Assembly: GCA_963989385.1 (NCBI GenBank)
Contig: OZ022502.1
Span: 46,059,454-46,123,453, forward strand
Direction of reading: 5' to 3'
DNA from: Ctena decussata
Lineage: Eukaryota; Mollusca; Bivalvia; Lucinida; Lucinidae
Length of the DNA stretch: 64,000 bases
Below the pieces are notes generated by a model. That model had not been told where the DNA came from, searched no databases, and worked only from the letters and a program-made list of their open reading frames with translations. This document shows positions 34,240 to 46,205 of this stretch, piece after piece. Position 1 is the first letter of the stretch. Each line of letters opens with the position of its first letter. The position numbers and the translations under genes are program-made.

Positions 34240-35130
34240 TAGTTACTTGTTCACCTCCCACTTCCGTCTTACGCCCTAACTTACAGTTTTCTCTTCCTAC
34301 TTATCACATTCAAATTCCTACTTCTTTTTTACCTCCTAATTTTTACTTTGCAAGTTCTTTTTCATATATCGCAATTACTAAAGTCCTATTTCTGACTTAC
34401 TACTTCTTACTTTAGACCGTCTGCTTCTCATGTTCTAGTTCTCCCTTACTAATCCTCACTTCCACCTTCTCACGTACTTTCTTTCGACTCTTATGTCTCA
34501 CTTCCCATTGTTTACTTTTCTTTTTCCAGTACCTGGTCCTTACTTTTCAGCTCATTTCTTTTGATTCTATTTCACTTTCCACCTCCCTCAATTAATTTCT
34601 TTTTTCCCCCTAAATTTGTCTTCTCAATTCCTTCCGATTGCATTGCGGCTGTTATTTTACGCTTAAAGCTTCTGAATTCTTACGTCTCACATTTTAAAAC
34701 CAACTACGTTTTCATCTTAGCTCCTATTTGCAATGTAGGAATCGAGAACCAGTAACTAAGAAGTAGGGGCTATTGCATAAGCAAAGGGATTTGAAAATTT
34801 ACCATAGGTCGTATTTAAATACGTAGCAAATGCACAGTACTGACTTTCAAATTCTTACTTCTCTCTTCCATCTTATCAATACTATTCCATAGTTCTTGTT
34901 TTTTACTTCCCACTTTGCAACATTCTAACCTCCAATTTCTCACTTCTACTTCCTACTTATCAGTTCCTGCCTTCTACTTCTTACTTCCTATTTCTCACTG
35001 CCTCCTTCTTCTTTCAATTCTGCTACTTCCCACTTTCAACTTCTCAGTTCCTAATTTCCTCTCACTTCCTACTTATTATTTTATTTGTCACTTCATACTT
35101 CTCGCTTCGTAAACGGTATTTCAAACTTGT
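34240..35130. repeat. Long polypyrimidine, degenerate CTTCCTACTT-type repeat
   Basis: Dispersed (C/T)TTC(C/T)(T/C)ACTT units over about 900 bp in two blocks (34240-34600 and 34850-35110). The ORFs inside are low-complexity artefacts. Confidence 0.65.
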
Positions 35131-35249
35131 ATGTTCCCATTTCTCACATACTTCGTCTTTATCCTGAATTTCCAATCCTCAGTCGCAGAAGCTAGGAACT
35201 ATGAAATTAGATCCAGGAACCAGGAAGTGTGAAGTGGAAAGTGAGGCGT

Positions 35250-37421
35250 CATCTCTGGTCTTTCTTATAAATTCATAAATAATCATTCCATATAAGGGCT
35301 GTTTTTTGCATAATCCTCTCTGGCTTAAAATTCAGTATCCAACGACTTTGCAAAATCCAACTGCATTGATTATTCTTTACTTATCAATGTGATCCTCCAT
35401 AAATACCAAGCCATCATGCAGTTTCGACTTATATTTATCTTAAGGCAGTTGAATACTAAATAAGAATATTGGTGGGGCATTCAAACCACTTTACTAGCCT
35501 AATAACCCACAGGGCTATAAAACATTTGGATAAGAAAAAAATATTTTTACCGTTTTGTTTTCCAAAAAAATCAAAATTTTGTATATCTAAACACTTTTTT
35601 ACACAGTTTCACTTGAAATTCAAATTTCTAGCATATAAATGCACTTTCATTTCTGCAATTCATATAATCTATACTATAGGATGCTTAAAACAAACTGGTA
35701 AAAAAGAATGCACTTATCTTGATAATAAGTATTTTTTTACATTTTTTTAAAAATGCAAGAAAATTCAAATTCATGAAAAAAGTCATGAAAAATACAGTTG
35801 ATCGATGGGGCATGCTCATGCATATCATTTCAGAAAACATTACATTGTATGTTATAGAATAAGACAAAAATACAAAATTTTCACCGTTTCGTTTCCTTGC
35901 AAAACAATGTTAAAGTTAGAAATACCCCAACATCTGAGAAACCCAAATAAACAGACAACCCCCATTCCGAACCTGCTGCAACCAAAAGTAGGCCCTTGCC
36001 CTACTATTTATTCCCCTGTTATTTTGGTTCTACCATCAAGTAATGCCACCAAAAATGCGCAGACGGAATGGCGAATCAGAAACGTTCCTAAGGAGCAGTC
36101 TGATCTCAGTTTCCACTATTTGTACAAACCTATCTGCTCAAAAACTTAGGATCTTTACGGTAGTTAGTATCATTGTATAGGTAGCTTACCACCAATTATT
36201 TCATATAGGCAACAGAAATAACGTTTAAGCTAGTCACTAGAAAACTCAAAATTAATACCGCATTTTAAAGAACGACTCTAGCCGATGGTTTAAAGAAGAA
36301 AAAAGCACATGTTCCCTGCTCTGGAGGCCGCTATTTCAACTAGAACACGTTACCCTAGCGCGTGGAGTAAATTTGGCGCGTCAGTTCAGTACTGGGTAAA
36401 GTTATAAAACTGTCTGATACCTCAGTGGTCTACAGCAAAAAAATCAATTTTACCATCTAATAATTTTCATCTAGATCTGTTATTTTATTTAACGATTGTT
36501 TACAATAGTTACCTGACTAATGGTGGTCATTCTTAACATTCTCTTCTTGACTGAAGCTTCTCCGCTAAAGAGGTGGTTCATGAATAATCAGTGGTAAGCT
36601 ACCCCAAGTTGAGCGAACAATAACTCTGTTTTGTTTGGACAAAAGCAATACAGAGTTCTCCTGTAATCGTCTACCTTAAGCAAATTTTCAAAGCTTACTG
36701 AAATCATATCATTTTCGAGGCAATGTATTCACAATACTGAGGTTGTAAGAACACCAGTTTATGTAGCCTTTTTTGCAACTCAGAATTTAGTTTCAGCCCT
36801 TAGGTTATTATAAACAGGTAGGCTAGCGTATTCGTCCTAGATTATATCTTGTTCTTTGCTACTGTTCTCATTGAGAAAAAAACGATGACGTTGTGTTACG
36901 CCACTGATATTTATGAATAATACGTATTAATAAAATATGTATTTGCCTGTTGATCTTGCTGCATGATGTTGAGAAGTAATCATACTACTTCAATATGTAG
37001 TCCGTCCATTATATTTGCTATCTGAAATGGCGCTGTACTAACGAAAGAAATGATTTGCGATTATATAAATAAACATTCTTGTAAGTTAAACATGTATTTT
37101 GTTCATAAGAGGAAAACAACCAGTACGCAATTGCTATATGCCAGGCCATACAGAGAATGCGATGGAAGTGAAATACCTTGCCAACCAGAAAAATAACAAC
37201 GGCAAAGAGATTTCCGTGGTCTGAGAAATGTATGCAGGAGGGACGTAGTCGCAAAGCTCATTCGGTCACAATTAGTCTTTTGAATATGCACGAAAGACTA
37301 GTTAAAACGATTTTCTGAAAAGTTCGTTGGTATCCTAGAAATGTCGGTGTTATTTCAGTCGCAGGCCGTTGTCTTATATCGTCTAGAAAATCTCTGTATC
37401 CTTTGAGCGACCTATCTTTGA
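35250..37421. other. Intergenic, nothing recognised
   Basis: AT-rich, short ORFs only. Confidence 0.45.
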
Positions 37422-37868
37422 TTGATCAGTGGTGATGCGATGATCTGTCAGGCATTACCCATGACTGATTGTCGATCGTTTGCAAAATGGCTAGCCAGCG
37501 TTTACTGGTCATACGCCGATGGCGATCGAATACGCCATCGAATATTTAAAAGACATTTCTGCGCATTCCAGCATCATTTTGTCATAAATATTCGCGGAGA
37601 TGAAATTCATGATATTTTTTATTTCAGGCCATCAATACAGTCCATCAGGGTAGGAATGAAATATGCAAAAATGTCGATAGCTGTGGCGCACAGATCTGGC
37701 GCAACATCAGCTGTAATTCTTCCTGTGCATGTGATTCGTGATAACTCTAAAAAAAATTATACTGTTCTGAAAAGGACCTCTTTAAAGCGCCAGTCACTGA
37801 TAGTGCGACCGCGAAACCACCTCTTGGCGACGGATTTTGTTTGTGACCGTTCGGCGATTGCTAACTGA
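37422..37868 (+). CDS. Unsupported 148-residue ORF
   Basis: One of the longer ATG ORFs in the window outside the receptor. The product is basic and Arg/His/Ser-rich, with no signal peptide, membrane segment or motif I recognise. It starts ATGATCTGTCAGGC-like after a second upstream start codon, with no splice or family evidence. It could be a chance ORF, an exon fragment or part of an undescribed element. Confidence 0.15.
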   Translation: MISGDAMICQALPMTDCRSFAKWLASVYWSYADGDRIRHRIFKRHFCAFQHHFVINIRGDEIHDIFYFRPSIQSIRVGMKYAKMSIAVAHRSGATSAVILPVHVIRDNSKKNYTVLKRTSLKRQSLIVRPRNHLLATDFVCDRSAIAN

Positions 37869-38390
37869 TGTGCAATAACGTCTTCTCATATTTGGAATTG
37901 TGGCTGAGGAATATGCGATGGGTTTTGCAACATGTCTCCCGAATATGGTAACCTGTGGGCAAATGCTTATCGCAAGTTACGGTGATAGGCTTGTAAATTA
38001 ATGGACTAGTAACCCAAAACTCAGTATCTTGTTTCAACTGACTATGACTGGTCTTAACTAATTGTAAACTGATCGCAGATCAAAAGCTAATATGAAATAG
38101 GCGCCACCTTAATTGCAACCAACCTACATTATGACTCCAGTAAAAAACTGAAACAAGAAAATTTTAGCACAGCTGCATGGATAGCTCCTTTTGTTATGAG
38201 ATTGATTAAATGATTGATTGATTTATTGATTGATTTATTGACTGATTTTACCATTTTCGGTCGACATCTGAACAACACATTCGTATCACGAGATATCAAA
38301 TAAATGATAATGAAATGAGAATAAAAAAGTAGGCCTAGGCAAGAGACAGAACAGGGGACAGGTGTTTTGAAGAGAAAGACAGACAGAGAG

Positions 38391-38815
38391 AATGGTACCA
38401 CTGGCAACCGTAAAACCCTGCACAGTATCGGCAGCCAATGGTGCCATTGGCAACCGTTGGCACCACTGGCAAAATTACCAATGTCACCACTGGCAGTGCT
38501 TTGGTAGAGCCAATGGCGCCAAAGGTACCATTGGTAGAGCCGATGGTGCCTATAGCACCATTGCTTTAGTTTTCTAATTTTCTTTCATTATTGTGAGGAA
38601 AAATTCTCCTTTGTCAACTCGAGTGTTTATGATGGGTTCAATAAATTGCCGTATTGAATGACGCAAATTTACCACCACGGTAATTTTTCCCACGCCCTTA
38701 GTTGTCAGCAGTATTGGCAGCCAATGGTCGGCAATGCTGGTTTCAATGGTAGGGCCAATGGTGCCAATATTGAAACTCAGAGCGTCATTGGCATGTCAAT
38801 AGTGACATTGGCAAA
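38391..38815. repeat. Dispersed CCAATGG / CCACTGG motif cluster
   Basis: Two blocks (38391-38565 and 38707-38815) repeat short palindromic motifs such as CCAATGGTGCCATTGGCA, and AGTATTGGCAGCCAATGG versus AGTATCGGCAGCCAATGG. Spacing is irregular. Confidence 0.7.
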
Positions 38816-39379
38816 AACCCGAACGCAACCAGTATTGGTTTTGACGTCACACATAAAAGATGCAACGTCACACTGGTGCTTCATCCAATCAATTACTAGA
38901 TTATTTATATAACTGAGGGAAAACCGATAGGCCTAGTGGAAGTCAAAAGCTGTTTTCCATCTCTCCGTCAGCCTTTGTCGTTTCTAGATAGTTTCTAGAC
39001 AGTTGTAAAGCTTTCTAGCTACATCACGCTGCCGACCTAGACATATAATGCGTGTCACCAATAAACAGATGCCGAGAAGCCGCAGTTGAAAGGTAGGTAA
39101 GGGTTGTTATTGTTTTTTCGAGCTGTACGGCCTTCTAGCCGACTATTCTGACGGCCATCATAGGATTTTTTTTGGAATTCAGACGCGTGTTGCCAGGGAA
39201 GTGTCGGCGGAAGTTCAGGAATTTATTTTCGTCCAATAAAAATGTCAGCGTCTCGTTTCTCCATAGAAAGAAAAACGCCGACCGGAAATTCAGTGACACA
39301 AAAATTTCGAAGCCTTAGTGGTACGGGACAGAATAGAATAGAACAGAAATACGCCTTAATCGTAAAGCAACCAACTCTC

Positions 39380-39425
39380 GTTGTTTGCCGCCTTCGGCGG
39401 CAACCAACTCGTTGGTTGGTTGCTA
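39380..39425. repeat. GC-rich hairpin plus AACCAACTCGTTGG palindrome
   Basis: GCCGCCTTCGGCGGC forms a strong small hairpin, followed at once by CAACCAACTCGTTGGTTGG. Confidence 0.75.
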
Positions 39426-39541
39426 TTACTTATGAAGCTTCAGTCAAACTGGCATAACGACCGCGACGCAACCTCTTAGCTCCAGAATCGGACAATGGAA
39501 AAGAAGATTCACAGGCTTCGGAAATGTCTGATAGGATTGAA

Positions 39542-39657
39542 ACTTGAGTACATTCTACAACTCAAAATAAAGCACACTGATTGGCTGTTTCCGAGCACAT
39601 GCTCGGAAGCAGCCAATCAGTGTGCTTTATTTTGAGTTTAAGATTATACTCAAGTTT
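39542..39657. mobile_element. Long perfect-core foldback
   Basis: CTCAAAATAAAGCACACTGA(TTGGCTG) and TTCCGAGCA pair with TGCTCGGAA and the complementary right arm across a 2-nt centre. Outer ACTTGAGT/ACTCAAGT extends the stem to about 55 bp. The right flank GTTTTATAACCTCGGACC resembles the 21.5-kb foldback end. Confidence 0.85.
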
Positions 39658-40004
39658 TATAACCTCGGACCCTGGCTGTAACGGATCTCGTCTATCAGTG
39701 GCATTACTAGTCTCATAGGAACTGCTTATCAGGGTTATTTTAGCTGAAAATTGTTTTCCACTAAGCGGCAATTGGTTTCGTCCGGACAAGGGGCGATGGC
39801 CTTTTTGCAACCTTGTACCGACCAATATTTAATTAACCAATGATAAGGTGGTAATCGACCAGCAATTCATCGGCGACGGATTGTTATTGGTTGCATAGTG
39901 GTTTCTACCGACCATTTGCCGTTCCAATTGCGAATATATTCAGCCGAAACTATAACGCAACGTTTTTCTACTTCCTTTTTAGATCGCCTGAACGAAAGTT
40001 CAGG

Positions 40005-40769
40005 AACACCTATTTTTGTCACCCTGGCGTCGGCGTCCGCGTCGACGTCAGTGTTCGTGTTCGCGTCCGCGTTCGGATTTTTTTTTAAGACCTATATCTC
40101 CTTAACACTTGTATGGATTCCCTTGATACTTGCACTGCGGTTAGATATTGGTCCAAAGTTTAAGAGGATACAACCCCCACCCCACCCAGTAACCATGCTG
40201 TCAAGGTATGGACTTTGAAAATTAGAGACTATTTGGACTGGATGTTTTGGTTAAAGTTTTTTAAATATCTCCTTAACCTATGTATGGATTCTTTTGATAC
40301 TTGCAATGAAGTTAAACATTGGTCCAAAGTTTTCCATGGTACCACCCCAATCACACACTGTGATCTTGTTGCCAAAGTCATGGAATCAGAAAAAAATGTC
40401 TTTTTATCGATTGGATGTTTTGGTTAAAGTTTTGCTTTATAAACTCATATCTCCTGAATCCATGGATGGGTCCTTATGATATTTGCACTGTAGTTAGATA
40501 TTAGTCCAAATGTTTGCAAAGCATTACCTCAACCCCGCACAGTGACCTTAATGTCAAGGTCATGGACTTAAGATATTTTTTTATTGAAGTCTTCTAATTA
40601 CATACTGATTGTTAATGCTTGGCATAGATTTTGTTAACACTTGAACTGATGTTAGACACTTGTTTGAGTTTTTACGAAACACAATTTACTTAACCCTCTG
40701 GAACACCTGGAAGATAAGGTCATCGACTTAGAATTTTGTCTTATAGAGTTTGGTTAAAGGTTTTTCTTT
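40005..40769 (+). repeat. Array of 172-183-bp units beginning with a GC-rich hexamer tract
   Basis: Starts with GCGTCGGCGTCCGCGTCGAC-type hexamers (40028-40072), then units containing TATATCTCCT(T/G)AA, TGGATTC(C/T), TTGATACTTGCA and TTGGTCCAAAG at spacings of about 172 and 183 bp. A CAAGGTCATGGA-type segment recurs. It abuts element B copy 2. Confidence 0.75.
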
Positions 40770-41631
40770 TATACTTTTCAATGAATTATAGAGATTTCTC
40801 GGCGAAATCGAAACTGATTATCTCACTGTTTCAAACAGTGAAATTATCACTTTCGATTTCACTGTTTCAGAAACAGGATTTTTGTGAAATAGCCTCAAGT
40901 TTTTAGTTGATTAATTGGCTAAATGTTATCTGACTTGACAACAATTACGTCACGCATGTTTGCATGTCATTACGACGTTAATGACGTCACTTAAAGCGCC
41001 AACGTAACATTTCTATTGCACGCGACGTCAGGCCGCCTAAGTCTCCTGTAGGCATACTTTCTTGGCATATTTTGGAGATCTGTTTATCAAAATGATATTT
41101 GAAGCTATTTTTCAGTTGCAAACTTAGTTAACAACCAATATCATACCCAATAAACACGTTGGAAGCCTCAAATTTGACGCAAAACGGCTAGAAAAAAAGT
41201 TGTGTTTTTGTCGTGATGGCTGACGCTCTTGAATAATATACAATTATTGACCTTTGTTGAGGTGAATATGCAGTTTTATTGACCTGCAAACATCATATTG
41301 ACTGACGCGAAGCGGAGGTCAATATGTTATATTTGCAGGTCAATAAAACTGCATATTCACCGAAATAAAGGTCAACAATTGTTTTGTTATATGATAATTC
41401 TAAATTCAGTTTCCTTAAGTATTTATGATAGTACTACATGGTGTTATCTCGCGATGTTACGCCATTAACATTAACGTACATCAGACGTTACGTCACGAAA
41501 ATACAATGACGTCAGCGTAAAAGTAATATTCACTGACAGGCCGGTGAATATCACAAAATATTGACCGGCACGTGACGTCAAAACAGCCAATGAAATTGCG
41601 TATTACATCCTGGTCATATAATAAACAGAAT
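40770..41631 (-). mobile_element. Element B, copy 2 (inverted, interrupted)
   Basis: Reverse complement of copy 1. It joins ...TTTAGCCAATTAATCAAC... without the 1198-bp insertion, but carries its own insertion at 41236-41619 inside CTTGAATA|AACAGAAT. Confidence 0.85.
41236..41619. mobile_element. 384-bp insertion in element B with AATA duplication
   Basis: AATA at 41232-41235 and 41620-41623 flanks the segment, and copy 1 of element B has the uninterrupted sequence. It contains a foldback (41238-41393, TGCAGTTTTATTGACCTGCA and complement) and two TGACGTCA motifs. No coding capacity. Confidence 0.8.
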
Positions 41632-42545
41632 CATTGTTTGAAAACGGCAAATCGGCAACAAGGAACCAGATCCCGCTTTCTTATTAAACAAAAAGCGGTT
41701 TAAATCAAGTTGAATGAATAATTAATTTTTGAAAAAAGATATGATATTAGGCATAATATAATGTTGGCACCGAGTAAATATGATGCTTTAAGTACAATAA
41801 AATTCAACTTTGTAAGTAAGAAACAAAAGCGCAATATAATCTCAACAGGGCATCGGGAATCGGGAACCGGGAACCGGTAACTAGTTCCTTCTTCCTTATT
41901 TGGAAAAACTCATCAATCTGAGAGAACTGCATAATAGCAACAAGGAACAAGCTACCGGTTTCTTATCAACAATACTGATTATTATGTAGTTGGCACACTT
42001 ATATTTGTTCTGACATATAACATGTTGCAATCGGGTAAATGTGACAAGTCATTTGTTCTTATAAAAGTTTCTTTTTAAGTCAAAGAAAACACAAATACTA
42101 AATGGGAACTCGGAATCGGGATCCGGGAACTAGTTGCCTGTTCCTTATTTGTATATCCATCATCATTGTTTGAAAATGTCCAATCGGCAACAAGGAACCA
42201 GTTCCCGGTTCTTTATAGAACTAAAAGCGGTTTAAATAAAGTTGCATGAATAATTTTTTTTCAAATATGTTTTAATTACAATGAACTCAACTTTGTAAGT
42301 AAGAAATGAAAGCACAAAATAATCGGATAAGAGTTCTCGGTTCCTTTTTGAACAATTCTTATTTTAAAATAGTTGGCACGATAATTTTTGATCTGACGTG
42401 TAACATTGTGTAAGGCATATAATGATCTTGCAATCGGGTAAATGTGATAAAGCATTTGCTTTGTAACAAATACTAATCGGTAAATGAGATTCTGAAACTG
42501 GGAACTTGTTCCTTGTTCCTAATTTGTTTATCCATCATCGTTTGA
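41632..42545 (+). repeat. Imperfect direct repeats of a 370-530 bp unit
   Basis: CATTGTTTGAAAA(C/T)G...CAATCGGCAACAAGGAACCAG starts at 41632 and 42164, with a shorter version at 42537. Each unit contains a few GGGAACC heptamers in the same relative place. Confidence 0.75.
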
Positions 42546-42549
42546 AAAC

Positions 42550-42850
42550 GGCAAATCAGGAACCGGGATGAAGGAACCGAGAACCAGGAACCTGTCACCG
42601 GGAACAAGGAAGCAGGAATCAGGAACCGGGAACCGGGAACAAGGAACCGGGAACCAGGAACCGTGAACTGGGAACGGGGCACCGGGAACCAGGAACCGGG
42701 AAGAGGGAACCGGGAACCAGGAACCGGGAACAGGGAACCGGGAACCGGGAACCAGGAACCGGGAACAGGGAACCGGGAACCAGGAGCCGGGAACAGGGAC
42801 CCGGGAACCGGGAACCAGGAACCGGGAACCAGGAACCGGGAACCGGGAAC
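42550..42850. repeat. GGGAACC/AGGAACC heptamer minisatellite
   Basis: About 300 bp of 7-bp units with A/G variation at the first base and occasional ACAGGGAACC variants. Because 7 is not a multiple of 3, reading frames stay open on both strands (42473-42937 minus, 42663-42995 plus) with 7-residue periodicity. These ORFs are judged artefacts. Confidence 0.95.
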
Positions 42851-42860
42851 GTACTTAACG

Positions 42861-43395
42861 GTCAGTGTCTTCATCACTCTAGAATACTGTTTTTGTTGTT
42901 CATTCGGTGAAATCGATCTTACACTGAAAAAAGTCAAATATCCTTTATATATTTACTTAGACTTGATTTCACAGTACCACGATGGAGTCGTTTGATACTA
43001 ATACTTTGACTGATGTTAGATAATGGCTCAGCTCATCCTGCCTTCCCCTCCCCCTCAGTATTTTGATGTCAAGCCCATGGGTTTTGAAATTTCATGTTGA
43101 TGTTTTTTATTTCATTTTTATTTTAGAATTATTTCTCAAATAGCTTTGTTTACTATGGACATGCTAGCATGGCCTTAAGTTTTATGCATAGCAAACCATA
43201 CCACCATAGCGACTGTGTCATGGGCAAGCACTATTTCAATCGTGTATAATACAAATGGGTTTTGCGTTACAAGTTTATATAGTTTCGGTAGTTATGGAAC
43301 GATTAGTAATTTTTTGAACGTTTTACATACGGAAGATACCGCAGGGCTATCAAGTTATTTTGCACCGCTCCATTTAGGGTATTCGGCATTAAAGC
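42861..43395. other. Intergenic, nothing recognised
   Basis: Only an isolated CTTACACTGAAAAAAGTCAA arm (see 29451-29605). Confidence 0.45.
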
Positions 43396-44317
43396 CACTA
43401 CGTTTTTAAAACGTGGCAAATGGCTGTAACCGTTGTAAAACGTAGTGAAAACATAAATAGGTGTTGCTAAATACGTGGCCTTGTTTTGTTTGATTTAGAA
43501 TTTTTAACTCAAACATGGCATTTTAATATACAAAGCGTATACCTAGTTAAACGTAGCAACACGTAGTAAAACGTGGTCAAAACGTACTAAAGCGTAGCCG
43601 GAACGAATTAGATACGTACAAAAACGTAACAAGAATAGCCTAGAGGTCCTCTAAGCCTCAGTGTCACAGTCACTTATTAAGGACTAGGTTTTTCGACGTA
43701 TCTAAAACGTACCAAAACGGGAATATGCGTATTTACCTAGTACATACGTATTATATATAAGAATAGATACAGCTACTTACGTGGCCTAGCTTCGTTTGAA
43801 TTGTAAATTCAACTTAAACGTAGCATTTCAAAATACTTACTATATGAGTAGAACAAACGTATTGAAACGAAGTCTAAACGTACTAGAACGTAGATAAAAC
43901 GCTTTTAAACGTTTTAAATACGTAGCCATAACGGAAGATCCTCTTCGTACTACTACGCATTATATACGCTTTCCCACGTCTTAGTACGTTTTGTGACGTT
44001 TTATTCTGCGCTTTATTACGAGTTGGTATGCTAAAAAGTCAAATTGACTAGGTGCAGTAGGTAGTAATACCAGCCACTACCTAGTAGTCCCTAGTAAAAC
44101 GTACGCAACCGTAGTAGGATAGTAAACTGTTCTCGTCCCTTCTGAAAGCGTGACACTAAGCCGTTTGATAACCAGGTAATACGAAGAAAATCGGAGATAA
44201 ACATTTATTACATACAAGGAACGTTGTAAAATCTAAATACTAACAAAACGAGGTACATTTTTTGCGAAACGTAGGGCGGGAAACGTAGTACAATCTAGTC
44301 CTCAAAACGTGGCAGTG
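43396..44317. mobile_element. ACGT-dense element with CACTA/CAGTG termini
   Basis: Starts CACTACGTTTTTAAAACGTG and ends CTCAAAACGTGGCAGTG. Between them I counted 28 ACGT tetramers by hand, mostly AAACGTAG, ATACGTAC or AACGTGG, in both orientations and clustered towards the two ends. CACTA-superfamily transposons have CACTA/G termini and short subterminal repeats, which fits a non-autonomous member. The 3-bp flanks agree at only two of three positions (AGC/AGA). No transposase. Confidence 0.5.
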
Positions 44318-44870
44318 AGACTGGGCCCTAATGAACATCATGTTTTATAAGGTCTTGGTCAACTTCATATATAGTTTTAGTGGTTCAGAATTTATTAAAC
44401 AGTATCCTTTATTATGTCTCTGCGCAGACACTTAGGCCAAGGAAATACTACAAGCACACTAAATGACACACATTATGCAATAAATTTATGCATTGTATTT
44501 GTCTTAGTTTCTTGTTCTGTTTCATGCTGTTAAAATAATAAAACAGTAAAAATTTGAGTTCGGAGGAAAACGTGACATACCTTAAGGCGAGGACACCCAC
44601 ACTTACATGTATGTCTGTCTATCAAACAATTTACTTAATCAAGCCTAAGACGAAAAGTAATTAAATCAAAGAGGAAAAGTACACCATGTGCTAGAAAAAT
44701 CTTTAATAGATTTTGAGGAAGATTTTGCAGTTAATTTAAAGAAATGTTATACGTGCCAGTTGTTTTATTGCTTTTAAGTAAAGAATGTAGCATTCAAATC
44801 AATGTCTTACGGTTTTCTACAATACCTGCTGTCCCCTCATGGTTGCAACAGTACAATGACATATGCAGCG

Positions 44871-44964
44871 GATCTTACACGAGTGGTCATTTTATATTAA
44901 ATTTTGAAACGAGCCTTTGACGAGTTTTATAAATTACATATGAAAAGATCACGAGTGTAAGATG
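44871..44964. repeat. Imperfect hairpin with ATCTTACAC / GTGTAAGAT ends
   Basis: GATCTTACACGAGTGGTCAT pairs imperfectly with GATCACGAGTGTAAGATG. The flank to 45120 is rich in ACGT and CGTCA motifs, as in element B. Confidence 0.55.
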
Positions 44965-45120
44965 TAAGACCCATTAAAATGGGATTTATCACCTTCAAAA
45001 TGAACATTATTTCAATAAGAAAACGCATAGTTGACATGGATGTTGTCAATGACGTTACGTGTACGCGCCAAAGTGTTATTACACGACGTTATCCACTGAA
45101 TAGTAGCGACGTCATATAAT

Positions 45121-45807
45121 GGACAATGTTAATAAGTCAACTCAAGATGATGAAAACTATGCAAAAATAGTTCTGAAATTTCGAAACTATAAATTATTCC
45201 AAAGAAATTGAATTGCATCGATCATTTTTGATATCTTGACCTTTGTGACAGAATGTATTGTGTACTGTATACACAGTATCAAGACAATGCAAACGACGTA
45301 AATACACAGACACACTTAACTTGCATATGATTTTCAATCTCTGTCCTAAATGTAAAGCTGTTTCGCTTGATCTATGATCTAAACTTATATGAAGTTTGAC
45401 GTTTTAATGAGGTTTGGAAGACACGATTGCTTTTTGCAAGTATTAGATACAATGCGCTAAAGTCTATTTGTTTATTTCCTTATAACATGCGCAATTGTCG
45501 TTTACAATGTTATCTACATTTCAACCGTTTCGAAACAAACTTATTCAAATCTAGTTTCTAGAAGACAAGTACAGATAAATTACACACGAACAACCGGAGC
45601 TAGAATATAACTTATCGCAGGCTTATGATTCAGGTCATGGTAACCTAGAATTCATCCATAATACCCTAGGCTATATACAGTACAATCACTGACATTTACT
45701 AGGAAGTCGTGTCAATATTTAACTGTTTTAAACCTAGTTGCTTTCACAAACAGGCTATATAAATGCATGGTATTTATTCTCAGAAGAGGTTCCTTCTATC
45801 TCGCTAT
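45121..45807. other. Intergenic, nothing recognised
   Basis: No supported feature. Confidence 0.45.
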
Positions 45808-46051
45808 ATATGAGCCGCGACACGACAAAACCAACAATGTGGTTGTGCGTCCAGCGCAGACTCAGATCAGCCTGGGCACCCACCCAGGCTGATCAAACTC
45901 TTTCCTAAGGGCTTAAACGGTAGCTAAGGGTCCAAGCTGCCTTCATGCGGACAGCGAAGACTCTGATCAGACTGGGCGGATGCCCAGGCTGATCTGAGTC
46001 TGCGCTGGGCGCACAACCACATTGTTGGTTTTCTCGTGTCGCGGCTCATAT
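45808..46051. mobile_element. MITE family A, copy 4 (intact)
   Basis: Both TIRs are well preserved (ATATGAGCCGCGACACGA; ...CACATTGTTGGTTTTCTCGT) around the GATCAG core. Confidence 0.9.
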
Positions 46052-46205
46052 TTGTAAAGTGCATTTATATTTCTTAGTGTTTAAACGTTTTTCGTGTCTT
46101 TTTGAAGTTTAAAAGAGAACGATTCCTATTATGCATGGCTGAGCAAAGTAAAATGGAAACAACTGACCAAGTTCCTGTACATGCGTTAAGGTAAAATTAG
46201 TAGTG

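Noticed and set aside
39385..39405. GC hairpin as a transcription terminator
   Set aside because: Rho-independent terminators do not apply in this eukaryotic context, and no gene ends here.
42473..42995. Pro/Gly-rich repeat proteins on both strands (154 and 110 residues)
   Set aside because: Explained by the 7-bp minisatellite, which keeps all frames open; no start context, signal or splice evidence.
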